Below are positions 26,525 through 40,075 of a DNA stretch of 64,000 nucleotides, piece by piece. Each line of letters starts with the position of its first letter. Within the stretch, counting starts at the first letter, position 1. The position numbers and the translations under genes are program-made. Where the stretch lies: contig NZ_CP006664.1 of NCBI RefSeq assembly GCF_000264765.2, positions 744,001 through 808,000 on the forward strand, read 5' to 3'. The notes beneath the pieces were generated by a model. The model was not told the DNA's origin. It made no database searches and was given only the letters and a program-made list of their open reading frames with translations. This DNA comes from Edwardsiella anguillarum ET080813 (GTDB lineage Bacteria; Pseudomonadota; Gammaproteobacteria; Enterobacterales; Enterobacteriaceae).

Positions 26525-27265
26525 ATGAGTAGTCCAATCCCACCCAGCGCCCCGCCCACGGAACAGCGCGTCGGCTTCGGCGCCTATATCGCGCTGATCT
26601 TCGCAATGGTATTCTTCTCCGGCCTGCTGGGCGGAAAAGAATGGTACGGCGTCTTCGACTTCACCACCCTCAACGGCGCATTTGGTAAGGTGGTCAGCGG
26701 CGTCAGCAGCGCCGGCGATGCGGTGAACGCCGCCACCAGCACCTTCCGCGGTAAGGGTGGCTCCGGTGCCATGGACGGATTTCTGTTCGCCTTTGGCCTG
26801 ATCCCGGCGGTCATGTTCGCCCTGGGGATGATCAACGTGCTGGAGCACTACGGCGCGCTCAACGCGGCCCGTAAGCTGCTGACGCCGCTGCTGCGCCCAC
26901 TGCTGGGGATCCCCGGCGCCGCCGGCCTGGCGATGATCGGCTCACTGCAGAGCACCGACGTTGGTGCCTCGTTGACCCGCAACCTCTCCGACGAAGGACA
27001 GATCGCCGAACACGAGCGTGACGTCTTCACCATGTTCCAGTTCTCCGCCGGCGCCATGATCACCAACTTCTTCTCCTCCGGCGCGGTGCTGTTCACCCTG
27101 ATGACCCTCGACGGCACCCCGGCGGTACCGGCCTCTATCGGCCTGTGCGTGGCGGTGATGTTCGTGATGAAAATTTTCGGCGCCAACCTGATGCGCCTGT
27201 ACCTGCGCCTGACGACACGTAACAGCGCAAAAAATGTAACCCATCCGGCACAGGGAGAAGCCTAA
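26525..27265 (+). CDS. yjiH: YjiH nucleoside-recognition-domain membrane protein
   Basis: 246 residues, aligning well with E. coli YjiH (VFDFTTLNGAFG, GKGGSGAMDGFLFA, LLGIPGAAGLAMIGSLQSTD, GAMITNFFSSG). There are about five or six membrane helices (about 19-38, 80-103, 125-145, 175-190, 200-225). It belongs to the Gate/SpmA-like family and acts with YjiG; the substrate is unproven. It heads a three-gene operon: its TAA overlaps the yjiG ATG (TAATG), and an M20 peptidase follows. The 282-bp upstream spacer carries two AATTCCGA direct repeats around 26345-26372. Confidence 0.9.
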   Translation: MSSPIPPSAPPTEQRVGFGAYIALIFAMVFFSGLLGGKEWYGVFDFTTLNGAFGKVVSGVSSAGDAVNAATSTFRGKGGSGAMDGFLFAFGLIPAVMFALGMINVLEHYGALNAARKLLTPLLRPLLGIPGAAGLAMIGSLQSTDVGASLTRNLSDEGQIAEHERDVFTMFQFSAGAMITNFFSSGAVLFTLMTLDGTPAVPASIGLCVAVMFVMKIFGANLMRLYLRLTTRNSAKNVTHPAQGEA

Positions 27266-27741
27266 TGTCTGCACCTATTTCTACCTCCGCATCGAAGCCC
27301 ATGATCACCGACGTCTTCGTCGCCGGCGCGCGTAAAGGCTGGAACATTGCTACCACCAGCACCCTGCCCAACGTCTTGATGGCCTTTGTGCTGATCAAGG
27401 CCCTGGAGATCACCGGCGCCCTGAAAGGGATGGCGCTGGTGTTTGGCCCGCTGATGGGGCTGTTTGGCCTGCCGGGTGAGGCCGCCGCCGTGCTGATCGG
27501 CGGTTGGATGTCCATGGGCGGCGGCGTGGGCGTTGCCGTGGCGCTGTTCGACCAGGGTATCCTCACCGGAACCCATCTGGCGATCCTGGCGCCGGCCATC
27601 TACCTGATGGGCTCCCAGATCCAGTATGCCGGGCGTATCCTCGGCGTTATCGGCACCGCCGCCAAACGGATCCCGGTGATGATCGGCATCTCCGTCATCA
27701 ACGCCTTCATCGCCATGCTGCTCATGCGCGTAATTCTGTAA
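27265..27741 (+). CDS. yjiG: YjiG nucleoside-recognition-domain membrane protein
   Basis: 158 residues, matching E. coli YjiG (DVFVAGARKGWNIATTSTLPNVLMAFV, LFGLPGEAAAVLIGGWMSMGGGVGVA, YLMG.Q.Q..GR.LG). Four hydrophobic segments are visible. It is the SpmB-like partner of YjiH and the pair probably forms one transporter. It is translated by restart on the yjiH stop, with 16 bp before the peptidase gene. Confidence 0.9.
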   Translation: MSAPISTSASKPMITDVFVAGARKGWNIATTSTLPNVLMAFVLIKALEITGALKGMALVFGPLMGLFGLPGEAAAVLIGGWMSMGGGVGVAVALFDQGILTGTHLAILAPAIYLMGSQIQYAGRILGVIGTAAKRIPVMIGISVINAFIAMLLMRVIL

Positions 27742-27757
27742 CTCAAGGAGAGATCGA

Positions 27758-28873
27758 ATGATACAGCTGGAACAGTATCTGGACGAACTGCGCAGTGTGG
27801 TCAACGTCGACTGCGGCACCCAGACCCGCGACGGTGTCGCCCGGGTCGCCGACATCTTTGCCGGCCTGTACCGCGACGCCGGCTGGCACGCGGAGCGGGT
27901 CGATCTCGGCGATCAGGTCGGACCGGGGGTCTTTGTCACCAACCAGCCGCAGGCCGATCGCTACGATGTGCTGCTGGTCGGCCATCTGGACACCGTCTTC
28001 CCTCCGGGCACCGCCGCCGAGCGTCCGCTGAGCGTACGCGATGGCCGCGCCTACGGGCCGGGCGTCTCGGATATGAAGAGCGGCCTGCTCAATATTCTGT
28101 GGGCCCTGCGTGGTCTGGAGGAGCGCGATCGCCAGCGCCTGCGCATCGCCGTCGCCATGAACCCGGATGAAGAGACTGGATCCGTCCACTCCCACGCCTG
28201 GATTGGCGAGCTGGCCAAGCGCAGCGGCTGCGTGCTGGTGTGCGAAGCGGCGCGCGCCGACGGCTCCCTGGTCAAGGCACGGAAAGGTATGGCCCGCTAT
28301 CGCCTCGACTTCCAGGGCGTCGCCGCCCACGCCGGTAACGATCCGGAGAAAGGACGCTCGGCGATCACCGCCCTGGCCCACGCCATCATCGCCGTCAACC
28401 AGCTGGGCGACAGCGACAAGGGCACCACCCTCAACGTCGGGGTGATCAGCGGCGGCGACGCGGCAAACATCGTGCCCGACCACGCTCAGGCCGTGGTCGA
28501 TCTGCGCTTCTGGTGCAACGATGAGTATCAGCGCGTCAATCAGGCGCTGCAGGCCCGCTGTCAGCAGCCGTTCCTGGACGGCGTCAGCTGCACGCTGCAG
28601 CAGGATGCCCACACCCCGGCCATGGCGCCGTCGGGCGATACCGAAGCCCTGATGGCCCGCGTCGAACAGGCGGGGCGTGAAGAGGGGATCGCCATCACCT
28701 GGCAGGCGGTGGGCGGCGGCTCCGACGCCAACCACACCGCGGCGCTGGGGATCCCGTCGCTGGATGGCTTTGGCCCGATCGGCGCCGGCTTCCACAGCCC
28801 GGCCGAATACCTGGAGCTGGAGAGCGTCGCCCCGCGCATCCGTCTGCTGCGCCGAGTGATCGCCGGCCTGTAA
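27758..28873 (+). CDS. M20 family metallopeptidase (carboxypeptidase G2-like)
   Basis: 371-residue cytoplasmic zinc hydrolase with no signal peptide. Metal-site motifs are GHLDTVF (H76, D78), GPGVSDMKSG (D105), NPDEETGS (catalytic and metal glutamates), CEAARADGSLVKARKG, and the C-terminal GFGPIGAGFHSPAEYLEL histidine. The dimerisation domain lies at about 180-290. The closest recognised type is glutamate carboxypeptidase/ArgE-DapE. In E. coli yjiH-yjiG is followed by iadA (isoaspartyl dipeptidase), so a different peptidase fills the same slot here. A role in importing and cleaving a small peptide or N-acyl amino acid is inferred. Confidence 0.85.
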   Translation: MIQLEQYLDELRSVVNVDCGTQTRDGVARVADIFAGLYRDAGWHAERVDLGDQVGPGVFVTNQPQADRYDVLLVGHLDTVFPPGTAAERPLSVRDGRAYGPGVSDMKSGLLNILWALRGLEERDRQRLRIAVAMNPDEETGSVHSHAWIGELAKRSGCVLVCEAARADGSLVKARKGMARYRLDFQGVAAHAGNDPEKGRSAITALAHAIIAVNQLGDSDKGTTLNVGVISGGDAANIVPDHAQAVVDLRFWCNDEYQRVNQALQARCQQPFLDGVSCTLQQDAHTPAMAPSGDTEALMARVEQAGREEGIAITWQAVGGGSDANHTAALGIPSLDGFGPIGAGFHSPAEYLELESVAPRIRLLRRVIAGL

Positions 28874-28891
28874 TCCCCCATCAACGAGACC

Positions 28892-28924
28892 CGGAGGTCG
28901 TGCCAAGCACGGCCTCCGTTTTTT
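28892..28924 (+). terminator. Terminator of the yjiHG-peptidase operon
   Basis: CGGAGG-T-CGTGC / GCACG-G-CCTCCG stem with a CAA loop, followed by TTTTTT. Confidence 0.92.
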
Positions 28925-29040
28925 ATCCCCCTCCCTGCGGCGATCCTGCGCGGCGAAGCGACAAGCTGAGAGCCTGGTTACAAACTCACCACTATTTCTG
29001 TGCCATAGTTAACGATGGGTTCTGACCAAAAGGAGGGCTT

Positions 29041-29262
29041 ATGTTCCCAGAGTATCGTGATCTGATCTCCCGTCTGAAAACCGAAGACGTCCGATTTGCC
29101 ACCCTGTTCCATGAGCATAACCAGCTGGATCATGAAATCAGAAGGGCCGAAAACAGACCCGGCGCGCTATTCAATGAGCAGATCGCCGCCATGAAGCGCG
29201 AAAAACTGAGGATCAAGGATGAGCTGTACCAGATCCTGCGCAGTGAGGAGGCGGTCAGTTGA
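29041..29262 (+). CDS. ydcH: YdcH family protein (DUF465)
   Basis: 73 residues. MFPEYRDLISRLKTED and LFHEHNQLDHEI match E. coli YdcH closely. It is all-helical and probably a coiled-coil hairpin; the function is unknown. AAAAGGAGGGCTT provides a strong ribosome site. It forms a single-gene unit between two terminators. Confidence 0.9.
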   Translation: MFPEYRDLISRLKTEDVRFATLFHEHNQLDHEIRRAENRPGALFNEQIAAMKREKLRIKDELYQILRSEEAVS

Positions 29263-29281
29263 TCGTTACACCGCGGACATA

Positions 29282-29309
29282 AAAAAACCCGCCATATGGC
29301 GGGTTTTTT
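29282..29309. terminator. Bidirectional terminator ydcH/eno
   Basis: Perfect palindrome AAAAAACCCGCCAT / ATGGCGGGTTTTTT, with U-tracts both ways, between the convergent ydcH and eno. Confidence 0.95.
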
Positions 29310-29330
29310 GCGTCGGTGAAACGGCAGCGA

Positions 29331-32419
<3,089 letters not shown>

Positions 32420-32610
32420 TTATTTGCCACAAACGATCTGATCCCGTCCGCGCCGTTTTCTGCGCCCAAACACCGCCTGCAATAATCTTCTTTTACTTCT
32501 TAAACAACAAGATACAGAGAAAAAACGCCAAAAAATCCCATTAATCTCTGTCGCAGCGTATCAAACAGCCAAAACAAAACGGAAAACCACCGTCGCCGCG
32601 GCGCGCCACC

Positions 32611-33405
32611 CTACTGTTTTTCTTGCTGTTTTACCTGCTGCCACGCCGCTTCCATCTCCTCTAGCGAGGCGCTATCCAGCGTCTGTCCACCGGCGATTAT
32701 CGCCTGCTCGACCGCGCGGAAACGGCGCTCAAACTTACGGTTGGCCTCCTGCAGTGTGGTTTCTGCACGACAGCCGAGATGACGCGCCAGATTGACCGTG
32801 GCGAACAGCAGATCCCCCACCTCCTCACTCAGGCGGGTCTGATCCACCACCGCCTGCTGCGCCTCATCCATCACTTCGTCTATCTCTTCGTAAACCTTGC
32901 CCAGCACCGGCCCCAGGGTGTCCCAGTCAAATCCCACCGAGGCACAGCGCCGCTGGATCTTGTCGGCGCGCATCAGCGCCGGCAGCGCCTGCGGAATATC
33001 ATCCAGCGCTGAGTCCATCGCCTTTTGCGCCCGCTCCCGCTGCTTACGCTGCTCCCAGCGCGCCACGGACGCCTGCGCCGTCCCGTCATACTCCGCGTCG
33101 AACACGTGGGGATGGCGGCGTTCCAGCTTGTCGCAGATGCTTTGACACACGTCGTCAAAGTCGAACAGCCCCTGCTCTTGAGCCATCTGCGCATGGAACA
33201 CGACCTGAAACAGCAGATCGCCCAGCTCTTCTTGAAGTCCATTGAAATCGCTGCGCTGAATCGTGTCAAGCACTTCATAGGTTTCTTCCAGCGTATAGGG
33301 CGCGATTGTGGCAAAAGTTTGACGTAGATCCCAAGGACAGCCCCGCTGCGGATCGCGCAGCGTGCGCATAATCGTCAACAGTCGTTGCATGGCAGGTGTG
33401 GTCAT
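32611..33405 (-). CDS. mazG: MazG nucleoside triphosphate pyrophosphohydrolase
   Basis: 264 residues (E. coli 263). Tandem MazG domains carry EExxD/ELxD metal-binding blocks (LEETYEVLDTI...LQEELGDLLFQVVFHA near 40-75; KVYEEIDEVMDEA...LSEEVGDLLFATVNLARHL near 170-210). It hydrolyses NTPs to NMP and PPi, is an antagonist of the MazEF response in E. coli, and affects ppGpp levels. It follows relA by 88 bp on the same strand, and no mazEF genes intervene. Confidence 0.95.
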   Translation of the reverse strand: MTTPAMQRLLTIMRTLRDPQRGCPWDLRQTFATIAPYTLEETYEVLDTIQRSDFNGLQEELGDLLFQVVFHAQMAQEQGLFDFDDVCQSICDKLERRHPHVFDAEYDGTAQASVARWEQRKQRERAQKAMDSALDDIPQALPALMRADKIQRRCASVGFDWDTLGPVLGKVYEEIDEVMDEAQQAVVDQTRLSEEVGDLLFATVNLARHLGCRAETTLQEANRKFERRFRAVEQAIIAGGQTLDSASLEEMEAAWQQVKQQEKQ

Positions 33406-33493
33406 CGGTGTTATTCCCGCAGTAAAAAAGAGAGCGACGCCAGCCGGCCCAACCCGGGCCGGCGCGTCAGACAGTGGGGAGGCGGCCCCGGAC

Positions 33494-35740
33494 TTACTCC
33501 GCGCCGCCGCGTCCGCCGTTCAGACGACGCGCGTCCAGCACGTCCGGCAGCTGATTCAGCTTGGCCAGCACCCGGCCCAGCACCTGCAGGTTATAGATCT
33601 CTATCTCCATATCGATGGTCGCCATCTGCTGCTTGGTATCGCTGCGGCTGGCGACCCCCAGCACATTGACCTTTTCGTTGGCCAATATGGTGGTGATGTC
33701 GCGCAGCAGCCCACTGCGATCGTTGGCGGTCACCCGCACCACCAGCGAATAGCCGCTGGAGTAGCTCTCGCCCCATACCGCGTCGATAATCCGCTCCGGC
33801 GCGTGGCGACGCAGCTCATCCAGCTGGTCGCAGTCGACCCGGTGAATGGAGATCCCGCGCCCCTGGGTAATGAAACCGACGATCTCATCGCCGGGGATCG
33901 GCTGACAGCAGCGGGCGATGTGGTGCATCAGGTTACCGACCCCTTCGACCACTACCCGGCCGCTGCTCTTGTCGCTGCGTACGCTGGACTGCCCCTTCTG
34001 GGTCAGCTGCTTCAGCGCCTCGCGATCGGCCTCCTCCGCGCTGGGCTTGTTGATCTTGCCCTGCAGGAAGTTGACCATCTGGTTCAGGCGGATATCGCCG
34101 CCGCCGATGGCGGCCAGCACCTCGTCCAGGGTATGCACGTTGTAGCGCGGCAGCAGCAGCTTTTCCGCCTCTTTCAGGCTGATCCCCAGACGGGCCAGCT
34201 CGTCATCCAGAATCTGGCGCCCGGCCAGGATGTTCTTATCGCGATCGAGCTTACGGAACCAGTTGTGGATCTTGGCGCGCCCGCGGCTGGTGGTGACATA
34301 CCCCAGGTTCGGGTTCAGCCAGTCGCGGCTCGGGTTAGGCTGCTTCTGGGTGATGATCTCCACCTGATCGCCCATCTGCAGTTGATAGGTAAAGGGGACG
34401 ATGCGCCCGCCGATCTTGGCACCGATGCAGCGGTGGCCGACGTCGCTGTGGATATGGTAGGCGAAGTCGAGGGGCGTGGAGCCGGCGGGCAGATCGATAA
34501 CGTCGCCCTTGGGGGTAAAGACATACACCCGATCGTCCAGCACCTGGCTTCTCACCTCGTCGATCATCTCGCCGGTGTCGGCCATCTCCTCCTGCCAGGC
34601 CAGCAGCTTGCGCAGCCAGGCGATGCGGTTATCGTAGCCGGAGCGGCCGCCCGCCTGCGGCCCCTCTTTGTATTTCCAGTGCGCCGCCACGCCGAGCTCG
34701 GCGTCCTCGTGCATCTGGCGGGTACGGATCTGGATCTCCAGCGTCTTGCCGTGCGGCCCGAGCACCACCGTATGGATCGACTGGTAGCCGTTGGGCTTGG
34801 GGTTAGCGACATAGTCATCGAACTCGCTGGGCAGGTGACGGTAGTGAGTATGCACTATCCCCAGCGCCGCGTAGCAGTCCTGCAGGCGCTCGACCACCAC
34901 CCGCACCGCACGCACGTCGAACAGCTCGTCAAAGGCCAGGGATTTCTTCTGCATCTTGCGCCAGATGCTGTAGATGTGCTTGGGGCGACCGTAGATATCC
35001 GCCTTGATCCCCTCCTCGGCCATCGCCCCGCGCAGGTCGCGCACAAAGTCGTCGATAAACTGCTCGCGATCGATGCGCCGCTCATGCAGCAGCTTGGCGA
35101 TGCGCTTGTACTCATCCGGATGCAGGTAGCGGAAGCAAAAGTCCTCTAGCTCCCACTTCAGCTGGCCGATCCCCAGCCGGTTGGCCAGCGGAGCATAGAT
35201 GTTGAAGCTCTCCTTGGCCGCCAGCACGCGCTCCTCTTCCGGCGCATCCTTCACCTCGCGCAGGTGGGCGATGCGCTCCGCCAGCTTGATCACCACGCAG
35301 CGGAAGTCCTCTACGATGGCCAGCAGCATCCGGCGAATGTTATCCACCTGCTCTGACCCGGCCGCCCCGCTCTGGGTAGCCTTCAACTCGCGGATGGCGT
35401 CCATCTCCAGCACCCCGCGCACCAGATCGGCGATGGAAGGGCCAAAGTCCTCGCGCACCCGGGCGTCATCGATCACCGCACCGTCCACCAGCGGGAACAG
35501 CAGCGCGGCGCGCATGCTGTCATTATCCATGCTCAGGGTGGAGAGGATCTCGACCATTTCGACGCCGCGCCACAGCAGCAGCGGCGCCGCGGCGTTACCG
35601 GCGGTTTTCTCCTGACAATAGCGCCAGGTGGCGGTGAGACGCTCACACGACTCAGAATTGGACAGGTTCAGGCTTGCCACCCACTGCTCGGGGACAAATT
35701 CACCAGCCGTATTCAAATGAGCACTTCTTACCGCGACCAT
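33494..35740 (-). CDS. relA: RelA (p)ppGpp synthetase I
   Basis: 748 residues (E. coli 744). The ribosome-associated stringent-response enzyme uses GTP/GDP and ATP. The N-terminal pseudo-hydrolase domain keeps FPLVD in place of the HD pair, so it is synthesis-only. The synthetase domain (about 240-390) has YGRPKHIYSIWRKM and ANPKPNGYQSIHT. TGS (VYVFTPKGDVIDLPAGSTPLDFAYHIHSDVGHR), zinc-finger-like and C-terminal ACT domains follow. It sits in the rlmD-relA-mazG order, read from the minus strand. Confidence 0.97.
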   Translation of the reverse strand: MVAVRSAHLNTAGEFVPEQWVASLNLSNSESCERLTATWRYCQEKTAGNAAAPLLLWRGVEMVEILSTLSMDNDSMRAALLFPLVDGAVIDDARVREDFGPSIADLVRGVLEMDAIRELKATQSGAAGSEQVDNIRRMLLAIVEDFRCVVIKLAERIAHLREVKDAPEEERVLAAKESFNIYAPLANRLGIGQLKWELEDFCFRYLHPDEYKRIAKLLHERRIDREQFIDDFVRDLRGAMAEEGIKADIYGRPKHIYSIWRKMQKKSLAFDELFDVRAVRVVVERLQDCYAALGIVHTHYRHLPSEFDDYVANPKPNGYQSIHTVVLGPHGKTLEIQIRTRQMHEDAELGVAAHWKYKEGPQAGGRSGYDNRIAWLRKLLAWQEEMADTGEMIDEVRSQVLDDRVYVFTPKGDVIDLPAGSTPLDFAYHIHSDVGHRCIGAKIGGRIVPFTYQLQMGDQVEIITQKQPNPSRDWLNPNLGYVTTSRGRAKIHNWFRKLDRDKNILAGRQILDDELARLGISLKEAEKLLLPRYNVHTLDEVLAAIGGGDIRLNQMVNFLQGKINKPSAEEADREALKQLTQKGQSSVRSDKSSGRVVVEGVGNLMHHIARCCQPIPGDEIVGFITQGRGISIHRVDCDQLDELRRHAPERIIDAVWGESYSSGYSLVVRVTANDRSGLLRDITTILANEKVNVLGVASRSDTKQQMATIDMEIEIYNLQVLGRVLAKLNQLPDVLDARRLNGGRGGAE

Positions 35741-35775
35741 GGTTCTCTCCCTCTCGACTACTGTCTATCAAATGC

Positions 35776-37092
35776 CTATTGCGCCGCCGATTCAAACAGC
35801 GCCATCGACTCCAAATGCCCCGTGTGGGGAAACATGTCCAGCATACATAAACGCGTCAACCGATAGCCGCCCTGCAGCAGCGTCTTACTGTCCCGGGCTA
35901 GCGTGGTCGGGTTACAAGAGACATAGACTACCCGACGCGGCGCCAGGCGAACGATATGCTGCATCACCCCGGGGGCGCCGGCGCGCGCCGGATCGAGCAA
36001 AATCTTGTCAAATCCCTGTGCCGCCCAGGCCTGACGCGTCACGTCCTCCTCCAGATTCTGATGGAAGAATTCTACATTACTCAGCCCGTTGTTACGTGCA
36101 TTATTCTGCGCCGTCACCACCAGCTCGGGAACCCCCTCGACGCCCACCACCCGCTGGGCGCGGCGCGCCAGCGGCAGGGTAAAGTTGCCCATGCCGCAGA
36201 ACAGATCCAGCACGCGCTCATCGGCCCTGACATCCAGCCAGGCCAGGGCCTGTTCGACCATCTGCGTATTTACCGCGGCGTTCACCTGGATAAAATCCTG
36301 CGGGTTAAAATCCAGGCGGATCCCGTCGATCTGGTAATAGGGCGCCTCGCCGAGCAGGCGCTGCGGTGCGCCGCCGTCGCTCAGGTACAGCGTGAGCCCG
36401 CGCTGGCGGGCAAAGGCGCCCAGGGCCTCCCGATCCGACAACGCGAGCGGATCCAGATGGCGCAGCACCATCAGCGGCCCATTGTCGGCCAGCGCCAGCT
36501 CCAGGTGTCCCAGACGGCGCCGCGCGCGCAGCGCCGACAGACACTCGCCCAGCGGCAGCAGCAGCGCCTCCAGCGCGGGCGCCAACACCGGGCAGGCCTT
36601 CAGGGCCACCAGGTCGTTAGAGGCCGCCTGACGGAACCCCAGCACCACCCGCTGCGTCCTCGCGTTAAACTGTAGCCCAAAGCGGGCGCGCCGCCGGTAG
36701 CCATAGGGCTCTCCGGCGATCACCTGCGGCGCCATATCCACCCCGGTCTCACGCGCCATCAGACGCTGTAGCGCCTGCGACTTGCTCTGCTGCTGCAACG
36801 CGATCGCCGCATGCTGCTGCTGACAGCCGCCGCAGACGCCGGCGTGGGGGCAGCGCGGCGCCACCCGCTGCGGGCTGTGGCTGATTAAACGCGTAACCCG
36901 CCCGCGGGAAAACTGGCGTTTCTCCTCGCTCAGGATGACCTCGGCCTCCTCGCCGGGCAGCAGTCCGCTGATAAACAGCGTCTTGCCCTTATCGCGCGCC
37001 ACCCCCTGGCCAAAGGCATCCAGATCGGTGGCGGTCACAATCAGGTTTTTCCGGGTCGCGGTACGGCGCCCCGGTGTGTAAAATTGAGCCAT
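35776..37092 (-). CDS. rlmD: RlmD 23S rRNA m5U1939 methyltransferase
   Basis: 438 residues (E. coli 433). It is a SAM-dependent methyltransferase with an N-terminal TRAM domain (about 15-75). An iron-sulfur cluster is expected from [14 protein letters not shown] plus the later KACPVL cysteine. The SAM motif is [16 protein letters not shown], and the catalytic block is ILLDPARAG and [13 protein letters not shown] (nucleophilic Cys). It is divergent from barA and upstream of relA. Confidence 0.96.
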   Translation of the reverse strand: MAQFYTPGRRTATRKNLIVTATDLDAFGQGVARDKGKTLFISGLLPGEEAEVILSEEKRQFSRGRVTRLISHSPQRVAPRCPHAGVCGGCQQQHAAIALQQQSKSQALQRLMARETGVDMAPQVIAGEPYGYRRRARFGLQFNARTQRVVLGFRQAASNDLVALKACPVLAPALEALLLPLGECLSALRARRRLGHLELALADNGPLMVLRHLDPLALSDREALGAFARQRGLTLYLSDGGAPQRLLGEAPYYQIDGIRLDFNPQDFIQVNAAVNTQMVEQALAWLDVRADERVLDLFCGMGNFTLPLARRAQRVVGVEGVPELVVTAQNNARNNGLSNVEFFHQNLEEDVTRQAWAAQGFDKILLDPARAGAPGVMQHIVRLAPRRVVYVSCNPTTLARDSKTLLQGGYRLTRLCMLDMFPHTGHLESMALFESAAQ

Positions 37093-37175
37093 GTCGATTG
37101 CTTATCTGTGCGGTGGGTTAAGCCGGGGCTTACCCCAATAATAGTTTGCCGCCAATTCTCCCACATCGGAACGCC

Positions 37176-39935
37176 ATGACCAAATACAGCCTGCGGGCGC
37201 GCATGATGATCCTGACGCTGGCCCCGACGCTGCTGATCGGGCTGCTGCTCAGCACTTTCTTCGTCGTGCACCGCTACAATGAACTGCAGGATCAGCTGGT
37301 CGACGCCGGCGCCAGCATCATCGAGCCGCTGGCCGTCGCCAGCGAATACGGCATGACCTTCCGCAGCCGCGAGGCGGTGCGCCAGCTGATCGGCCTGCTG
37401 CATCGGCGTCACTCGGACATTGTGCGCGCCATCGCAGTCTTTGACAGCCAGAATAATCTGTTCGTTACCTCGAACTATCACCATAACTACGCCATGCTGC
37501 AGCTGCCGGACGGCAGCCCGCCGCCGACCGATCTGATGCTGAGCAAACGCGGCGACGCGCTGATCCTGCGTACCCCGATCATCTCCGAAAACCGCCTGGC
37601 GGAAGATAAAAACGCCGTCAGCGCGCCGCTGGGCTATATCGCCATTGAGCTGGATCTGCGCTCGGTGCGCCTGCAGCAGTATAAAGAGGTCTTTGTCGCC
37701 ACGCTGCTGCTGCTGATCAGCATGTGCATTGCGCTGCTGTTCTCCTACCGTCTGATGCGCGACGTCACCGGCCCCATCCGCAACATGGTCAACACCGTCG
37801 ATCGTATCCGCCGCGGTCAGCTCGATAGCCGCGTAGAGGGACACATGCTGGGTGAGCTGGATATGCTGAAAAACGGCATCAACTCGATGGCGATGTCGCT
37901 GACCGCCTACCATGAGGAGATGCAGCAGAACATCGACCAGGCCACCTCCGATCTGCGTGAAACCCTGGAGCAGATGGAGATCCAGAACGTCGAGCTGGAT
38001 CTGGCCAAGAAGCGCGCCCAGGAGGCCGCTCGCATCAAGTCCGAGTTCCTGGCCAACATGTCCCACGAGCTGCGCACCCCGCTCAACGGCGTGATCGGCT
38101 TCACCCGCCAGGTGATGAAAACGCCGCTGAGCGCCACCCAGATAGATTACCTGCACACCATTGAACGCTCGGCCAACAACCTGCTGACCATCATCAACGA
38201 CGTACTGGACTTCTCCAAGCTGGAGGCCGGTAAGCTGGTGCTGGAACACATCCCGTTCATGCTGCGTGAAACCATTGACGAGGTGGCGACCCTGCTGGCG
38301 CCCAGCGCCCATGACAAGGGGCTGGAGCTGACGCTCAACGTGCGCAACGACGTTCCGGAGCATGTGCTGGGGGATCCGATGCGCCTGCAGCAAGTGCTGA
38401 CTAACCTGCTGGGCAACGCGATTAAATTTACCGAAAAGGGCAACATCGACATCCGCATCGAGCTGCGCAGCCAGACCGCCCAGGCCGTCGAGCTGGAGGT
38501 ACAGGTGCACGATACCGGCATCGGTATCTCCGAGCGTCAGCAGTCCCAGCTGTTCCAGGCCTTCCGCCAGGCGGATGCCAGCATTACCCGCCGCCACGGC
38601 GGCACCGGTCTGGGGCTGGTGATCACCCAGAAGCTGATCAACGAAATGGGCGGCGACATCGCCTTCCACAGTCAGCCCCACAAAGGGTCGACCTTCTGGT
38701 TCCATATCCGCCTGGAGCTCAATCATAACGCGCCCCCCTCCAGCCTGCCGCTGGAGCGGCTGCAGGGCCAGACCCTGCTGTACATCGAAAGCAACCCGGT
38801 GGCGGCGCAGTGCACCCTCGATATGCTGAAGGTCACCCCGCTGCAGGTCACCTACTGCCCGCAGTTCGCCCAGGTGATCCCGGACAGCCACTACGATATC
38901 CTGCTGTTCGGCCTGCCGGTCAAGACCTCTCTCACGACGGAGTCGACGCAGGAGAAGCTGAGCCAGGCGCTGCGCCTGGCCGACCGGGTGATCCTGGCGC
39001 TGCCCAGCCACACGCTGCACGACAGCGATACCCTGAAGGCCCGCGGTATCCGCAGCTGCCTGTTCAAACCGCTCGCCAGCAGCCGACTGCTGCCCGCACT
39101 GATGGATAACGCCCTGCCGCTGCGGGCGCCGCAGGTGATCTCTCCGCACGGCGCCCGCCTGCCGCTGACGGTGATGGCGGTAGACGATAACCCGGCCAAC
39201 CTGAAGCTTATCGGCGCCCTGCTCGGCGAGCTGGTGCAGCATACCCTGCTGTGCCACAGCGGTGAGGAGGCGCTGGCGGCGGCGCGCGAACGCCATCTGG
39301 ATATCATTCTGATGGACATCCAGATGCCGGAGATGGACGGCATCCGCACCACGGAGCTGCTGCGCCAACAGGCGCGCCACGCCACCACGCCGATCATCGC
39401 TGTCACCGCCCATGCGATTAACGGCGAACGTGAGCGTTTACTGCGCGCCGGAATGGATGACTATCTGGCCAAGCCGATCGACGAAAACATGCTGCGCCAG
39501 CTGCTCAACCGCTACAGCGGCGAGCGCCCCAGCGCGCCGCTCAGCGCGCCTGTCCCGGCAGAGCCGGATAGCGCCGATGTCTCCCTCGACTGGGGCCTGG
39601 CGCTGCGCCAGGCAGCCAATAAAGCCGATCTGGCGCGCGACATGCTACAGATGCTGCTCGCGTTCCTGCCCCAGGTCCGCGAGCGGATCGCCCGCCAGCT
39701 GGCGGGCGAGCAGGACGGCGACCTGTGCAGCCTGATCCACAAGCTGCACGGCAGCAGCAGCTACAGCGGGGTGCCGCGCCTGCGCAGGCTGTGCCACTAT
39801 CTGGAGCAGCAGCTGCGCCACGGTACGCCGGCCAGCGATCTGGAGCCGGAGTGGCTGGAGCTGCTGGATGAAATGGACAACGTGACCCGCGCCGCGCAGG
39901 GCTACCTCACGCCGGTGCCGGGCGACGAACAGTAA
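37176..39935 (+). CDS. barA: BarA hybrid sensor kinase
   Basis: 919 residues (E. coli 918). Two membrane helices (about 10-31 and 171-192) flank a periplasmic domain. HAMP (about 190-245), HisKA with H297 ([15 protein letters not shown]) and HATPase_c ([15 protein letters not shown]) follow. A receiver is near 665-785 ([33 protein letters not shown]) and a C-terminal HPt domain has its histidine in [13 protein letters not shown]. It phosphorylates UvrY, which drives CsrB/CsrC. The ATG at 37176 matches the family; the ten upstream codons do not. Confidence 0.96.
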   Translation: MTKYSLRARMMILTLAPTLLIGLLLSTFFVVHRYNELQDQLVDAGASIIEPLAVASEYGMTFRSREAVRQLIGLLHRRHSDIVRAIAVFDSQNNLFVTSNYHHNYAMLQLPDGSPPPTDLMLSKRGDALILRTPIISENRLAEDKNAVSAPLGYIAIELDLRSVRLQQYKEVFVATLLLLISMCIALLFSYRLMRDVTGPIRNMVNTVDRIRRGQLDSRVEGHMLGELDMLKNGINSMAMSLTAYHEEMQQNIDQATSDLRETLEQMEIQNVELDLAKKRAQEAARIKSEFLANMSHELRTPLNGVIGFTRQVMKTPLSATQIDYLHTIERSANNLLTIINDVLDFSKLEAGKLVLEHIPFMLRETIDEVATLLAPSAHDKGLELTLNVRNDVPEHVLGDPMRLQQVLTNLLGNAIKFTEKGNIDIRIELRSQTAQAVELEVQVHDTGIGISERQQSQLFQAFRQADASITRRHGGTGLGLVITQKLINEMGGDIAFHSQPHKGSTFWFHIRLELNHNAPPSSLPLERLQGQTLLYIESNPVAAQCTLDMLKVTPLQVTYCPQFAQVIPDSHYDILLFGLPVKTSLTTESTQEKLSQALRLADRVILALPSHTLHDSDTLKARGIRSCLFKPLASSRLLPALMDNALPLRAPQVISPHGARLPLTVMAVDDNPANLKLIGALLGELVQHTLLCHSGEEALAAARERHLDIILMDIQMPEMDGIRTTELLRQQARHATTPIIAVTAHAINGERERLLRAGMDDYLAKPIDENMLRQLLNRYSGERPSAPLSAPVPAEPDSADVSLDWGLALRQAANKADLARDMLQMLLAFLPQVRERIARQLAGEQDGDLCSLIHKLHGSSSYSGVPRLRRLCHYLEQQLRHGTPASDLEPEWLELLDEMDNVTRAAQGYLTPVPGDEQ

Positions 39936-40049
39936 ATATCTCCCGGCATCGCCGGGGGATGGTCTCTGCGCCGATAAGGCTGCCCGCATCGCCACGGAGA
40001 CGTCAGGCGCCGCCGGGCCGTGGATCGCATTAGGGGCAAGAGACAAAAA

Positions 40050-40075
40050 AAACGGCGGGCCGCGGCCCACCGTTT
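40050..40075. terminator. Terminator between barA and acpS
   Basis: AAACGG-C-GGGCC / GGCCC-A-CCGTTT stem with one mismatch. The A-run before it makes the better U-tract for the minus-strand acpS operon. Confidence 0.8.

Noticed and set aside
33362..35149. 595-codon open frame antisense to relA
   Set aside because: It is a mirror of the strongly conserved relA gene, with a low-complexity product and no family match.
37041..39413. 790-codon open frame antisense to barA
   Set aside because: It has no recognisable domains, repeats Q/H/R/G in a way that mirrors barA codons, and lacks a ribosome site. High GC at third positions keeps the opposite frame open.
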